A DNA stretch of 64,000 nt from Thalassobacillus devorans (GTDB taxonomy: Bacteria; Bacillota; Bacilli; Bacillales; Halobacillaceae), in contig NZ_FXEH01000004.1 in the NCBI RefSeq assembly GCF_900176565.1, positions 186,001 through 250,000 on the forward strand. Reading direction: 5' to 3'. Shown here piece by piece: positions 24,013-33,661 of the stretch; position 1 is the first letter of the stretch; every line of letters starts with the position of its first letter. The notes under the pieces were generated by a model. The model made no database searches. It worked only from the letters and a program-made list of their open reading frames with translations, and was not told the origin of the DNA. The translations under genes and the position numbers were made by a program.

Positions 24013-25404
24013 GTGGAACAGACAAAGGAAGAACCAATCAATAAAGTTCCATTAATGATCGTATTGTTATCCGGCGCATTTGTCGCCATTTTGAATCAGA
24101 CACTATTAGCAACAGCTATTCCACATATTATGCAGGATTTGAACCTGGACGCGAATACCGCCCAGTGGCTGCAGACGATTTTTATGCTGGTAAACGGAAT
24201 CATGATTCCTATCACTGCTTTTTTGATTGAACGTTTTACAACCCGGGGGCTATTTTTGACAGCTGTCGGTACCTTCGCGATAGGCACATTAGTATGTGCC
24301 ATTGCTCCGAACTTCGGTATATTATTATCAGGAAGAGTCCTGCAGGCAGCGGGGGCAGGGATTATCATGCCATTGATGCAGACGATTCTGTTCTTAGTCT
24401 TTCCCGTTGAAAAACGTGGGTCGGCTATGGGGATGTTTGGTCTCGTGATTGCATTTGCGCCTGCCATTGGTCCGACATTGTCGGGGTACCTCGTTGACCA
24501 CCACCATTGGCGAAGTTTATTTTATGTTATCTTGCCTATCGCAATCATAGATATCATTGTCGCTTATTTTATTTTGAAAAATGTAACGAAGCAGACATTC
24601 CCGAAGGTCGATATCTTGTCGATCATTCTATCGACTGTCGGCTTTGGCGGCATATTATATGGGTTTAGTGTGGCAGGCAGTGGTGGATGGCTCCATACAG
24701 AAGTGCTGGGGTCTTTAATTGTTGGTGCCGTTACACTCGTATTATTCATATTGAGACAATTGAAACTTGAGCAGCCGATTTTGGAATTCCGGATTTTTAA
24801 AAACACTACCTTCACTCTCACTACGGCAATCGGGATGGTATCATTTATTGCGATGATCGGGGGCGCGGTCATCCTTCCGATTCTGATGCAGGATATGTTA
24901 GGGTTTACGGCATTAGAATCAGGATTAATGCTCCTTCCTGGAGCGGTGCTCATGGGACTGATGAACCCGGTCACAGGCCGGCTTTTTGATCGGTTTGGCG
25001 CGCGGTGGCTGGCTATCATCGGCTTGTCGATTCTGGTAATCACTACCTTTATGTTTTCGAACATAACCATGGAAACGACATTTGTTTATCTGGCAACCGT
25101 TAATGCAGCTCGTATGTTCAGTATTTCCATGATCATGATGCCAGTCACAACGGCAGGACTGAACCAACTGCCGAACCAACTTATGCCGCACGGTTCAGCG
25201 ATGAATAATACGATGCGGCAGGTAGCCGGAGCGGTCGGCACAGCCTTGCTGGTATCTGTAATGACCACCCAGGCTGATCCCGCAGAAGGGATTACCGGAC
25301 TTATTCATGGGGTGAACGTTTCATTTATTGTTGCGGGGATCATAGCGATTGCCGGGCTTGGTATGTCATTTTTTATCAAAAATTCACGGCCAGGCGTTGC
25401 CTGA
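24013..25404 (+). CDS. DHA2 family MFS multidrug efflux transporter (EmrB/QacA-like)
   Basis: A 463-residue, about 14-helix drug:H+ antiporter. Shows the DHA2 N-terminal pattern FVAILNQTLLATAIPHIMQDL, WLQTIFMLVNGIMIP, and motif C in helix 5 (AFAPAIGPTLSGYLVDHHHWR). It starts at a GTG with AGAAGG upstream. The substrate is unknown; close relatives export lincomycin, puromycin or dyes (LmrB/MdeA). Own terminator downstream. Confidence 0.9.
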   Translation: MEQTKEEPINKVPLMIVLLSGAFVAILNQTLLATAIPHIMQDLNLDANTAQWLQTIFMLVNGIMIPITAFLIERFTTRGLFLTAVGTFAIGTLVCAIAPNFGILLSGRVLQAAGAGIIMPLMQTILFLVFPVEKRGSAMGMFGLVIAFAPAIGPTLSGYLVDHHHWRSLFYVILPIAIIDIIVAYFILKNVTKQTFPKVDILSIILSTVGFGGILYGFSVAGSGGWLHTEVLGSLIVGAVTLVLFILRQLKLEQPILEFRIFKNTTFTLTTAIGMVSFIAMIGGAVILPILMQDMLGFTALESGLMLLPGAVLMGLMNPVTGRLFDRFGARWLAIIGLSILVITTFMFSNITMETTFVYLATVNAARMFSISMIMMPVTTAGLNQLPNQLMPHGSAMNNTMRQVAGAVGTALLVSVMTTQADPAEGITGLIHGVNVSFIVAGIIAIAGLGMSFFIKNSRPGVA

Positions 25405-25412
25405 GCTTTATA

Positions 25413-25449
25413 GAGGCGGAAACCTTCTTCCAGAAGTTTTCCGCCTTTA
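25413..25449 (+). terminator. Terminator after the DHA2 MFS gene
   Basis: GGCGGAAAACTT-type stem: AGGCGGAAACCTT pairs with AGAAGTTTTCCGCCT, then TTAC. The T run is short. Confidence 0.7.
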
Positions 25450-25661
25450 CCTTTATGAAAGTTGTAGAGCTCAGGGGGCCGCTATCAACGTGAAAATATG
25501 AGCTTTCCTGGTAAGTATACATGGCGTATGGGGGGAAATTTGAGAAGTTAACTTTGTTTGCATACTATATACAGGCACTTTAATTGAATAGAGTGGCGTA
25601 TAGGTTTAAACTTATTTATTTATAAGAAATTTATTTATGAATTAGAAAGAGATGAGAGCAT

Positions 25662-26579
25662 ATGTCTAAACCACTTACATACACGCTGCTTTTTTTCGTC
25701 ATGATGATCTGGGGATTCAATGTCATCGCGATTAAAGTTCTGGTTGAGAACTTTGCGCCTGTGACTATCACTGCTTTTCGGATTCTGCTGGCAGGTATTG
25801 TTGTCATGCTTATTTTAGGAATCAAAAAGGAATTCCGAAAAGTTACCAGACCTCAGCTTATTTATATTACGATTGGCGCATTGACCGGGATTTTAGGCCA
25901 CCATTTCTTTTTATCGGTAGGTCTCACAGCTACCAATGCTTCTAATGCCGGTCTTATCCTGGGTTTGGTTCCGCTGATGACGGCGTTAGCTGCAATATTA
26001 TTTTTAGGCGATAGGCTGACGGTCCTGAGGATGATCGGCATTGTGTCTGGTCTGATTGGCGTTTCATTCATTGTGATGAACGGAGAAGGAAGTGTAGGGA
26101 GTATTTCGCGTGGTGATCTTTACATTTTTCTTGCCGTCGTAACCCAGGCTGTCAGTTTCATTGCCATCAAACGGGCGACAGAAACGATGGATGCCCGCCT
26201 GATGACGGGTTGGATGCAAATTGCGGGGGCTTTTTTCCTGTTCGTCGTAAGTGCTCAGCTGGAGCCTGATGGGCTTGCTACATTGACGACAGGCACTCCT
26301 CTTGCCTGGATTGTGTTTTTAGCCTCGGCGATATTGGCAACCGGACTTGGACATATGGTCTATAATAAAGCAATCCACCAGATCGGCGCTGGAGAAACAG
26401 CTATTTTCATCAACCTTACTCCATTCTTCTCACTGACGGGTTCCTACCTGTTTTTAGGGGAAAGAATTATGGTGGAGCAGCTGTACGGATTCTTGTTCAT
26501 TGTGACAGGAGTTATACTAGGTACAGGGGCATTAGAGCAATCGATTCGTAAAAAAAAGAAAAAGCGGATGGCCAGTTAA
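25662..26579 (+). CDS. EamA/DMT superfamily transporter
   Basis: A 305-residue protein of ten helices made of two EamA repeats (first with WGFNVIAIKVLVENFAPVTITAFR, second with FLAVVTQAVSFIAIKRATE and ETAIFINLTPFFSLTGSYLFLGE). Members export amino acids or metabolites; the substrate is unknown here. Basic C-terminus RKKKKKRMAS is consistent with a cytoplasmic end. Single gene, convergent with the small membrane protein. Confidence 0.88.
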   Translation: MSKPLTYTLLFFVMMIWGFNVIAIKVLVENFAPVTITAFRILLAGIVVMLILGIKKEFRKVTRPQLIYITIGALTGILGHHFFLSVGLTATNASNAGLILGLVPLMTALAAILFLGDRLTVLRMIGIVSGLIGVSFIVMNGEGSVGSISRGDLYIFLAVVTQAVSFIAIKRATETMDARLMTGWMQIAGAFFLFVVSAQLEPDGLATLTTGTPLAWIVFLASAILATGLGHMVYNKAIHQIGAGETAIFINLTPFFSLTGSYLFLGERIMVEQLYGFLFIVTGVILGTGALEQSIRKKKKKRMAS

Positions 26580-26588
26580 ATATGCATT

Positions 26589-26629
26589 AAAAAACGATTC
26601 ATCTTCAACAGAGGATGAATCGTTTTTTT
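26589..26629. terminator. Bidirectional terminator
   Basis: AAAAAACGATTCATC pairs with GATGAATCGTTTTTT. It serves the EamA gene and overlaps the stop codon of the minus-strand small gene. Confidence 0.9.
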
Positions 26630-26798
26630 ATCTCTTTTCGTCTTCTGCTTCTGCTTTATAAAGGAGAAAGAAAGGAAGAAATAAAAGAATAATAATAAAA
26701 GAATATAGTATTAATTTTGCAAGCCAATCCATTAATAAAAGCACTGCAATAAAGAAAGCTGTAACCATCAATAAAGGAATTACATAGGCGAGTATCAT
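26628..26798 (-). CDS. Small two-helix membrane protein, unknown
   Basis: A 56-residue protein with two hydrophobic segments (MILAYVIPLLMVTAFFIAV and LILYSFIIILLFLPFFLLY) and a short charged tail. GGAGGG at 5-6 bases decides for the ATG at 26798 rather than an upstream one at 26861. I do not recognise a family. Its stop lies within the convergent terminator. Confidence 0.6.
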   Translation of the reverse strand: MILAYVIPLLMVTAFFIAVLLLMDWLAKLILYSFIIILLFLPFFLLYKAEAEDEKR

Positions 26799-26842
26799 GT
26801 TTTTCCCTCCGATTTCCAGGTGTAGATTATCTTTCCCGTGCT

Positions 26843-26873
26843 GGTATAAATTATTCTGCATTGCACAGTACTA
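26843..26873 (+). promoter_or_regulatory. Candidate SigG-type promoter of the germination operon
   Basis: GGTATA (26843-26848) and AGTACTA (26867-26873), separated by 18 bp, resemble the forespore SigG pattern TGAATA / CATACTA (4 of 6 and 5 of 7). Receptor operons of this kind are SigG-driven in B. subtilis. About 50 bp before the first gene. Confidence 0.35.
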
Positions 26874-26923
26874 AAGAGAGATAAAAATAGAACTTACTCT
26901 CTTTAATCATAAGGAGCATTCTG

Positions 26924-28417
26924 ATGTGGAAATGGAAAAAAGGTAGCGGAGATCAACAACCAAATCATAATGAAACGCTTAAGGACTTGATGAACAAACT
27001 AAGTCAGTCGAAAGACTTCATGAGTTATGAACTGGAAGAACCAACCAATTGCGTTGTGTCTTATTTTGAGACAATGATAGAACCAAAAACAATAAACAGA
27101 TTGATTTTACCCACATTAAAGCGAAATGCCTTGCATTCATTAGAAGCCATGAAAAACAATATCCCAGTTGAAGGCTTAGCAGTTACTGACGATGTTAATA
27201 TTATCAGGCATCGATTCATGCAAGGTCACATTATCATACAAATGAAGAAATCTGATAAGAAAGTTCTGACTATTCCAGCAGTAGTAGCTGAAAATCGTGA
27301 TGTCAGCATCCCTGAAGTGGAGTTCAGTGTTGTAGGTCCAAAAGAAGCATTTGTCGAATCCCTTGATACAAACATCAATCTTGTTCGAAAACGTTTGACA
27401 TTACCACAATTAATAGTTAAGGAAGTTAATATTGGTAAACTGACAAAAACCCGTGTCGCTATTCTATATGTGGAAGGGGTTGCTAATGAAGAAAATGTTA
27501 ATACAGTTGAGCAGCGTCTAGAAGATATTGAATATGATCAGATTAATGATAGCTCATATATTACACAAATGATTGCTGATAATTCTAATTCTCCTTTTCC
27601 GCAACTCCTGGACACGGAAAGGCCAGACCGGGTTACTGGTTCACTTGTTGAAGGGAAGATCGCAATATTAGTCGATGGCTCGCCGCATGGTTTGACATGC
27701 CCCACTACGATTGTCGAGTTCTTCTCTGCATCTGATGATTATTTTCTGCCCTGGCACTTGGCATCGGCTTTTCGGCTTATTCGATTATTTGCTGTCATCT
27801 TCTCTGTTCTTAGTACACCGTTATATATAGCTATATTAACTTATCATCATGAAATGATTCCACAAGATTTATTGGCGACAATAGTTTCCTCGCGTGCGGA
27901 TATACCATTTCCGCCAATTCTTGAAGTAATTATATTGGAACTGACGATTGAATTATTGCGGGAAGCAGGGGCCAGGCTGCCGATGAAGGTCGGTCAGACC
28001 ATTGGTATCGTTGGTGGTATCGTTATTGGAACGGCAGCTGTAGAAGCTGGTCTAACCAGTAACGTATTATTGATTATCGTTGCACTTGCAGCACTCGCTT
28101 CATTTACAACACCCGTCTATCAGATAGGTAATACGATACGGCTTGTCCGCTTTCCATTTATGATTGGGGCTCAATTATGGGGGTTAGTTGGTGTATCTCT
28201 GGTAATGGCGTTCTTTATTGCCCATTTGCTTAAATTGAGATCGATCGGAAGGCCATTCTTTGCACCCATCTACCCACTTAGATTCCGGGATCTGAAGGAT
28301 GCCTTCATTCGTCTCCCGTTTAATAAACAATCGCAAAGGCCAATCCAAACGCGGCCAATAGATTCTGAACGGTTCAATCAAAAACGGGCTAGCGAGAAGA
28401 GGGATATCGATGAATAA
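26924..28417 (+). CDS. gerKA: Germinant receptor subunit A (GerKA/GerAA family)
   Basis: A 497-residue A-subunit of a spore germinant receptor, located in the inner spore membrane. The soluble N-terminal half (about residues 1-270) carries RHRFMQGHIII and the family segment DRVTGSLVEGKIAILVDGSP; the membrane half holds five or so helices with LRLPMKVGQTIGIVGGIVIGTAAVEAG-like sequence and ends with a basic tail. AAGGAG precedes the ATG. The gene overlaps the B subunit by 8 bases. The germinant cannot be predicted from sequence. gerK is used as a family label only. Confidence 0.93.
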   Translation: MWKWKKGSGDQQPNHNETLKDLMNKLSQSKDFMSYELEEPTNCVVSYFETMIEPKTINRLILPTLKRNALHSLEAMKNNIPVEGLAVTDDVNIIRHRFMQGHIIIQMKKSDKKVLTIPAVVAENRDVSIPEVEFSVVGPKEAFVESLDTNINLVRKRLTLPQLIVKEVNIGKLTKTRVAILYVEGVANEENVNTVEQRLEDIEYDQINDSSYITQMIADNSNSPFPQLLDTERPDRVTGSLVEGKIAILVDGSPHGLTCPTTIVEFFSASDDYFLPWHLASAFRLIRLFAVIFSVLSTPLYIAILTYHHEMIPQDLLATIVSSRADIPFPPILEVIILELTIELLREAGARLPMKVGQTIGIVGGIVIGTAAVEAGLTSNVLLIIVALAALASFTTPVYQIGNTIRLVRFPFMIGAQLWGLVGVSLVMAFFIAHLLKLRSIGRPFFAPIYPLRFRDLKDAFIRLPFNKQSQRPIQTRPIDSERFNQKRASEKRDIDE

Positions 28418-29516
28418 TACCAACAAAATTCCAGTACCTGAACATTTATTAGTTACATCTACCATGGTATTTTTACTTGTACACTCTATGCAAGTCGGGG
28501 TAGGAATACTGGGGTTTGAAAAGTATATAGCAATGGATGCAGGTTATGATGCATGGATATCGATACTAATTGCTGGTGTCGCCATTCATCTCTTGCTATT
28601 TATGATTTATTGGATACTAGAGGCTAATGGCGGAGATTTGGTTTCTATTCATACGTCTGTGTATGGAAAAATCCTGGGTGGATTGCTGAATATTGGTTTC
28701 AGCTTTTATTTTCTTCTATTAAGCCTTACGGTATTGAGAACATTTACAGAAATAATTCAAGTTTGGGTATTCCCTCAAATGAGTGTATGGATGTTTGCGT
28801 TAGCTTATTTGCTGCTTGCCTATTATTTTATAACCGGTGGCCTGCGTATAGTAGTCGGAATGTGCCTGCTAAGTGTAATTCTGGGACTACCGTTATTATT
28901 GTTCAAATTCTTTCCCATTCAGAACGGACAGGTTGATAATGTTTATCCTCTGGTCGACCATTCCATTAATGAGATTTTAGTGTCCGCAAAAACGAGTACA
29001 CTCAGTTTTTTAGGGTTTGAATTGTTATTGGTTTTTTATCCATTTATAAAGAATGCTGCTTCTTCTAAAAAGTGGGCACATTTTGCTTCTTTTTACACAA
29101 CCATGATTTATTTAGCCAGTGCTTTGGTGGCTTTCATTTATTATAGCGAAGAGCAATTGCAGTTTGTAACATGGGGTACCATTTCATTATGGAAAATTGT
29201 AGATTTCCCTTTCATGCAACGATTCGAATATATGGGGATAGCTTTATGGGCTTACGTAGTCTTACCGAATATATGCCTGGGGCTTTGGGCAGCCAGCAGA
29301 ATTCCTAAACGTATGTTCAACATTAAACAAAAGTACATCCTTATTTTGTATATGGTTATCGTCTTCATAGCAACCATCAGAATCGATGATCGCAATTTGA
29401 TTGACGGGCTTAATACCTTCACAAACCAGATTGGGTTTTACTTTTTGATGTATATCCCTGTGTTGTTTGTTCTAACTTGGATAATGAAAAAGGTGAGAAT
29501 TGCTAATGAAAGCTAA
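28410..29516 (+). CDS. gerKB: Germinant receptor subunit B (GerAB/GerKB family, APC-fold)
   Basis: A 368-residue membrane protein of about ten helices, of the spore germination permease family (an APC-fold branch). GerAB-like proteins bind the germinant in B. subtilis. Features: early helix with HSMQVGVGILGFEKYIAMDAGYDAW, then WISILIAGVAIHL and a late FEYMGIALWAYVVLPNICLG. It overlaps both the A and the C gene, so the three are coupled. Confidence 0.92.
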   Translation: MNNTNKIPVPEHLLVTSTMVFLLVHSMQVGVGILGFEKYIAMDAGYDAWISILIAGVAIHLLLFMIYWILEANGGDLVSIHTSVYGKILGGLLNIGFSFYFLLLSLTVLRTFTEIIQVWVFPQMSVWMFALAYLLLAYYFITGGLRIVVGMCLLSVILGLPLLLFKFFPIQNGQVDNVYPLVDHSINEILVSAKTSTLSFLGFELLLVFYPFIKNAASSKKWAHFASFYTTMIYLASALVAFIYYSEEQLQFVTWGTISLWKIVDFPFMQRFEYMGIALWAYVVLPNICLGLWAASRIPKRMFNIKQKYILILYMVIVFIATIRIDDRNLIDGLNTFTNQIGFYFLMYIPVLFVLTWIMKKVRIANES

Positions 29517-30588
29517 AAAAATATTTTTAATAATAATTGCATTCTCCATTTTTCTGACAGGCTGTCTACCCCATGAAAGTGTAGAAAATGTCGCGTTGGT
29601 TAATATAGTAGGCTATGATTACGTTGATAATGACCTTGTTCAAGGCACCATATCTGTACGACATTTCGGTAGGAGTAAAGAAGAAATTCCTTTTGAACAA
29701 TTCCTGTCTTTCACAGCTAAGTCAATGAAAGAAATTTCTTCTGGTCTCGAGAGTAAGTCACCCAGACCGATAAGACTGGGTAAGTTAAGTCTTGCATTAT
29801 ACGATGAAAGGCTTGTCACTGAAGGAATATCTGAAATTATTGATGTACTAGCCCGTGATCCACACATTGGAAGGGATGTCTATCTTGGAATTGTAAAAGG
29901 TAGCGCAAAAGAGATGATCGAAACTAAATACAGTGAAAATGAAACGACGGCCCGCTTCCTTACCGGGATAGTGGAACAAAATGAAAGAAATAATTTTCCT
30001 AAGACCAACTTGCATAAATTCTTATACGCTTATTACGGGGATGGAATAGATGGTTTTCTTCCATTATTGAAGTTGGAAGAGAACGAAATGAAAATGGACG
30101 GTATAGGGGTGTTTAAGGAGGATGCTCTGGTTCATGAAGTGCCTTATTCAGATGTTTTCACTTACAAACTGCTGATAGAGAATTTTAATGATGGCACACA
30201 AGGAATAGAGATCGGTGGGAAGACGGTAGTAATGGACAATATCGGCTCTAAAGTAAAATATAGACTTTATGGAGATAGAAACAACCCTAAATTCTCAGTA
30301 AATATCAAAATGAAAGGGATGGTCAGTGAAATAACAGATTTGACCGCCAAAGACACCTATAAACTAACAGACCAACTGGAAAAAGCATTCGAGCACTATC
30401 ATGAGGAAAAAGGAAAAAGAATGATTAAGCAATTCCAAGAGAAGGAAGTGGATCCTTTAGGACTTGGAAAAGTATTAAAAAATCGAAAAGGCCATTTTGA
30501 TAAAGAGGCGTGGGAACAGCAGTATCCTAATGTTCCAGTAGAGGTTAATGTGGAAGTGCAGATTGTTGAAACGGGAATATCAGCCTAA
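29506..30588 (+). CDS. gerKC: Germinant receptor subunit C, lipoprotein (GerAC/GerKC family)
   Basis: A 360-residue lipoprotein. Signal peptide with lipobox LTGC (Cys22) anchors it to the outer surface of the inner spore membrane. Then come the GerC N-terminal domain (VALVNIVGYDYVDNDL, LGKLSLALYDERLV) and a C-terminal domain ending VNVEVQIVETGISA. AAAGGTGAG before the ATG at 29506 decides the start over a TTG at 29500. The final TAA shares bases with the ATG of the next gene (TAATG). Confidence 0.92.
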   Translation: MKAKKIFLIIIAFSIFLTGCLPHESVENVALVNIVGYDYVDNDLVQGTISVRHFGRSKEEIPFEQFLSFTAKSMKEISSGLESKSPRPIRLGKLSLALYDERLVTEGISEIIDVLARDPHIGRDVYLGIVKGSAKEMIETKYSENETTARFLTGIVEQNERNNFPKTNLHKFLYAYYGDGIDGFLPLLKLEENEMKMDGIGVFKEDALVHEVPYSDVFTYKLLIENFNDGTQGIEIGGKTVVMDNIGSKVKYRLYGDRNNPKFSVNIKMKGMVSEITDLTAKDTYKLTDQLEKAFEHYHEEKGKRMIKQFQEKEVDPLGLGKVLKNRKGHFDKEAWEQQYPNVPVEVNVEVQIVETGISA

Positions 30589-31517
30589 TGAGCGTTGGTG
30601 AACAAATGAAAATATTATGTATTGATGGTGGTGGCATCCGGGGTGTTATGCCGATTGCGGTATTGAGAGCTTTGGAAGAAGATATTGGGAGTTCTGCTGC
30701 AGAGAAATTTGATTTAATTGCCGGGACGAGCACGGGTTCGATTATAGCCGCCTCTGTCATGATGCGTAGGGATATGGGCGACTTGTTGAAATCGTACCAG
30801 AAATATGGCAAAAAAATTTTTATCAGGCAGGCAAAAGTGGGCTTGTTCAAAAGCGTATATAGCGACCGCTATCTGCGCCGGCTTTTGAAAGAAGCATTTG
30901 AAAATAAAAAACTGGGTGAGATGAGTGGTCCTTTGCTGATCCCTGCTGTGGATGTTACTCATGGCAAACCATACATTCATCGGTCTCATGTTGTCGAGTC
31001 AGAGAATGATGACCTATCGATCCCACTTTGGGATGCTGTTTTGTCTTCATGCTCCGCTCCAATTTATTTTCCACCCAACAATGTCGATAATGATTACTTG
31101 TCCATTGACGGGGGACTGTGGGCGAACAATCCTTCACTAGTCTGTATAACCGAAGCAGTCCATTATTTTGAAGAGAGTTTGCAGGATATTCAAATTCTCT
31201 CCCTAGGTACGGGAAAGCAAAGCATTGATTTCACAATTGATCACGATAAGTTTTGGGGCATTAAAAAATGGATGCCATTCCATCTGCCGGCAATGAAAGT
31301 TACACCAAAGCTGTTGGATTTGGCACTGAATCTCTCTTCGGAATCCGTATCCTACCACTGTCAGCTGCTTTTGCAGGACAATTATCTCCGAATCAACGAA
31401 GAGCTCGGAGAAGAAGTCCCATTTGATGATGTTAAGTTCACCGAAGAGCTAATTAAAATCGGTGAACAGGTTTATGCAAAGCACCGGGAAAAAATATTGA
31501 GATTTATCGAGCAATAA
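30588..31517 (+). CDS. Patatin-like phospholipase (CotR/YvdO-like), coupled to the germinant receptor operon
   Basis: A 309-residue patatin-fold lipid acyl hydrolase. Oxyanion loop DGGGIRG (residues 13-19), nucleophile GTSTG (Ser48), and the catalytic Asp in SIDGGLWANNP are all intact. Its ATG overlaps the gerKC stop as TAATG, so it should be translated together with the receptor. A second ATG at 30606 is a possible start. B. subtilis has a patatin-like spore protein CotR (YvdO), which makes a role at the spore plausible. Patatins also act as effectors in CBASS, but no cyclase gene is near. Role in germination lipid turnover is an inference. Confidence 0.85.
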   Translation: MSVGEQMKILCIDGGGIRGVMPIAVLRALEEDIGSSAAEKFDLIAGTSTGSIIAASVMMRRDMGDLLKSYQKYGKKIFIRQAKVGLFKSVYSDRYLRRLLKEAFENKKLGEMSGPLLIPAVDVTHGKPYIHRSHVVESENDDLSIPLWDAVLSSCSAPIYFPPNNVDNDYLSIDGGLWANNPSLVCITEAVHYFEESLQDIQILSLGTGKQSIDFTIDHDKFWGIKKWMPFHLPAMKVTPKLLDLALNLSSESVSYHCQLLLQDNYLRINEELGEEVPFDDVKFTEELIKIGEQVYAKHREKILRFIEQ

Positions 31518-31607
31518 AAAAGAAGTAGGGCGATTATCTCTTAATGAAAAGGGGTAATTTTCCAGTAGTAAAACCTTCTGAAAGCTTGATATATACGATT
31601 TTTTACA

Positions 31608-31621
31608 TGTAACCGTTATCA
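31608..31621 (+). promoter_or_regulatory. Candidate cre (CcpA) site before the glycogen operon
   Basis: TGTAACCGTTATCA fits TGNAARCGNWWWCA with one mismatch (C for R). It lies 130 bp before glgB. The rest of the 233-bp gap shows no gene and no convincing promoter pair. Confidence 0.4.
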
Positions 31622-31750
31622 AGACAAAATACGACAAAACATTTCAGAAAATTAGCATAAAAACAATTGTAATCACGATAAGAACATTTTATGCTAGTAA
31701 TACAAGTTCACTTGAACGGGCTTTAAATCAACTAGAAGGGGAGTGGTAGA

Positions 31751-33658
31751 TTGTTAGATTTTACCGCTTTAGAGCATGACGTTTATTTATTCCACCAAGG
31801 AAACCTCCGATACAGCTACGAACTTCTCGGGGCGCACCAAGATACACAAAATGGTACTCCAGGCACCCGGTTCATGGTCTGGGCGCCGAATGCACAGCAG
31901 GTCAGTGTTGTCGGCGACTTTAATGAATGGGATGGCAGGGAACACCCGATGAAGAAATTGAACGAGAACGGGATCTGGCATACGTTCATCCCTCACCTTG
32001 AACAAGGGGAAATTTATAAGTATGAAATCCTCACTCCCCACGGACATCTGCAGCTGAAAGCAGATCCTTACGCATTCTCCAGTGAATTGCGGCCGAATAC
32101 AGCTTCGGTCATCTATCCGCTTGACAATTATCAATGGAATGACGATCTATGGATGAAGCGCCGCGAAGAGATGAATTTCTATGAATCTCCCATTTCCATC
32201 TATGAGCTGCATTTGGGATCGTGGAAAAACATTGAGCCTGAAGTCTATTATAATTACCGCGATTATGCAGAGGAAGTTATCCCCTATGTCAAAGAGCTGG
32301 GATACACCCATATCGAACTGCTTCCGATCACCGAGCATCCGTTTGACCGCTCCTGGGGTTATCAGACTACGGGGTATTATGCTGTGACCTCCCGCTATGG
32401 GACACCGGATGACTTCCGTTATTTTGTCGATCAATGCCACCAGCATGGCATTGGTGTCATTCTCGACTGGGTACCGGGTCATTTCTGTAAAGATGCCCAT
32501 GGTCTTCGCCGGTTCGACGGAGAGGCACTCTATGAATACGAAAATCCGCTGAAAGCGGAGAAGCCACAATGGGGGACACTGACGTTTGACTTTGGCCGCA
32601 ATGAAGTACAGAGCTTTCTCATTTCAAATGCAATTTACTGGCTGAAGGAGTTCCACCTGGATGGCCTCCGTGTCGATGCGGTAGCAAGTATGCTTTATCT
32701 TGATTTTGGCAAGGAAGACGATGAATGGGAAACGAATGAGCATGGAGGCAGGGAAAACCTTGAAGCCATCGCATTCATTAAAAAAATGAATGAAGCGATT
32801 TTTGAGGAAGTACCGAATGTATTGATGATGGCAGAGGAATCCACGTCTTATCCGCTTGTCAGCGCGCCGACTTACATTGGTGGACTCGGGTTCAATTATA
32901 AATGGAATATGGGCTGGATGAACGATATGCTCCGTTATATGGAAATGGATCCGGTGCACCGTAAATACAATCATAACCTCATTACGTTCTCGTTGTTCTA
33001 TGCTTTTTCCGAGAATTTCGTCCTCCCGATTTCTCATGATGAAGTCGTACATGGCAAGAAATCATTGTTGAATAAGATGCCGGGAGACTACTGGCAGAAA
33101 TTTGCCAATTTACGGGCGTTTTTGGCTTTTATGTTCGCCCATCCTGGTAAAAAGTTGTTATTCATGGGCTCTGAATTTGGTCAGTTCGACGAGTGGAAGG
33201 ACTTGGAGGACCTCGATTGGGAGCTGTTGGATTATGATTCCCATGCATCGGTACTCGACTATGTAAAACAGCTGCATCAATTTTATAAGGATATGCCTGC
33301 CTTATGGGAACTGGATCATCATGAAGATGGCTTCTCATGGATAGATCCACATAATTTTGAGCAGAGCGTCATATCTTTTATACGTTGCAGCCGGACACCC
33401 AAAGACCAGCTGCTGGTTGTCTGTAATTTTACTCCGGTAGTTTATCACGACTATAAAGTCGGAGTACCACAGCCCGGGCATTATGAGGAGATATTCAATA
33501 GCGACGCGGAACATTTTGGCGGATCCGGCCAGAGAAACGGATTAAAGGCTGCATCTGTCCCAGAGCCATGGCAGGGGCAGAATCACCATATTAAAATGAC
33601 GATACCGCCACTAGCGGTAACTTTTTGGAAACGAACCAATGGACCGAAGGGGGACTAA
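31751..33658 (+). CDS. glgB: 1,4-alpha-glucan branching enzyme GlgB
   Basis: A GH13 branching enzyme (635 residues) that makes alpha-1,6 branches in glycogen. N-terminal CBM48 (FMVWAPNAQQVSVVGDFNEWDG), then the barrel with region I DWVPGHF, region II GLRVDAVASMLYLDFG (nucleophile Asp), region III LMMAEEST (acid/base Glu) and region IV PISHDEVVHGKKSLLNKMPGD. The first codon appears to be TTG at 31751, with AAGGGGAG upstream; the N-terminus then aligns with Bacillus GlgB. First gene of the glg operon; glgC follows after 3 bp. Confidence 0.95.
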   Translation: MLDFTALEHDVYLFHQGNLRYSYELLGAHQDTQNGTPGTRFMVWAPNAQQVSVVGDFNEWDGREHPMKKLNENGIWHTFIPHLEQGEIYKYEILTPHGHLQLKADPYAFSSELRPNTASVIYPLDNYQWNDDLWMKRREEMNFYESPISIYELHLGSWKNIEPEVYYNYRDYAEEVIPYVKELGYTHIELLPITEHPFDRSWGYQTTGYYAVTSRYGTPDDFRYFVDQCHQHGIGVILDWVPGHFCKDAHGLRRFDGEALYEYENPLKAEKPQWGTLTFDFGRNEVQSFLISNAIYWLKEFHLDGLRVDAVASMLYLDFGKEDDEWETNEHGGRENLEAIAFIKKMNEAIFEEVPNVLMMAEESTSYPLVSAPTYIGGLGFNYKWNMGWMNDMLRYMEMDPVHRKYNHNLITFSLFYAFSENFVLPISHDEVVHGKKSLLNKMPGDYWQKFANLRAFLAFMFAHPGKKLLFMGSEFGQFDEWKDLEDLDWELLDYDSHASVLDYVKQLHQFYKDMPALWELDHHEDGFSWIDPHNFEQSVISFIRCSRTPKDQLLVVCNFTPVVYHDYKVGVPQPGHYEEIFNSDAEHFGGSGQRNGLKAASVPEPWQGQNHHIKMTIPPLAVTFWKRTNGPKGD

Positions 33659-33661
33659 ATC

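Noticed and set aside
30588-31517. Patatin as a CBASS defence effector (CapV)
   Set aside because: No CD-NTase or other defence gene is adjacent; the gene is coupled to a germinant receptor operon instead.
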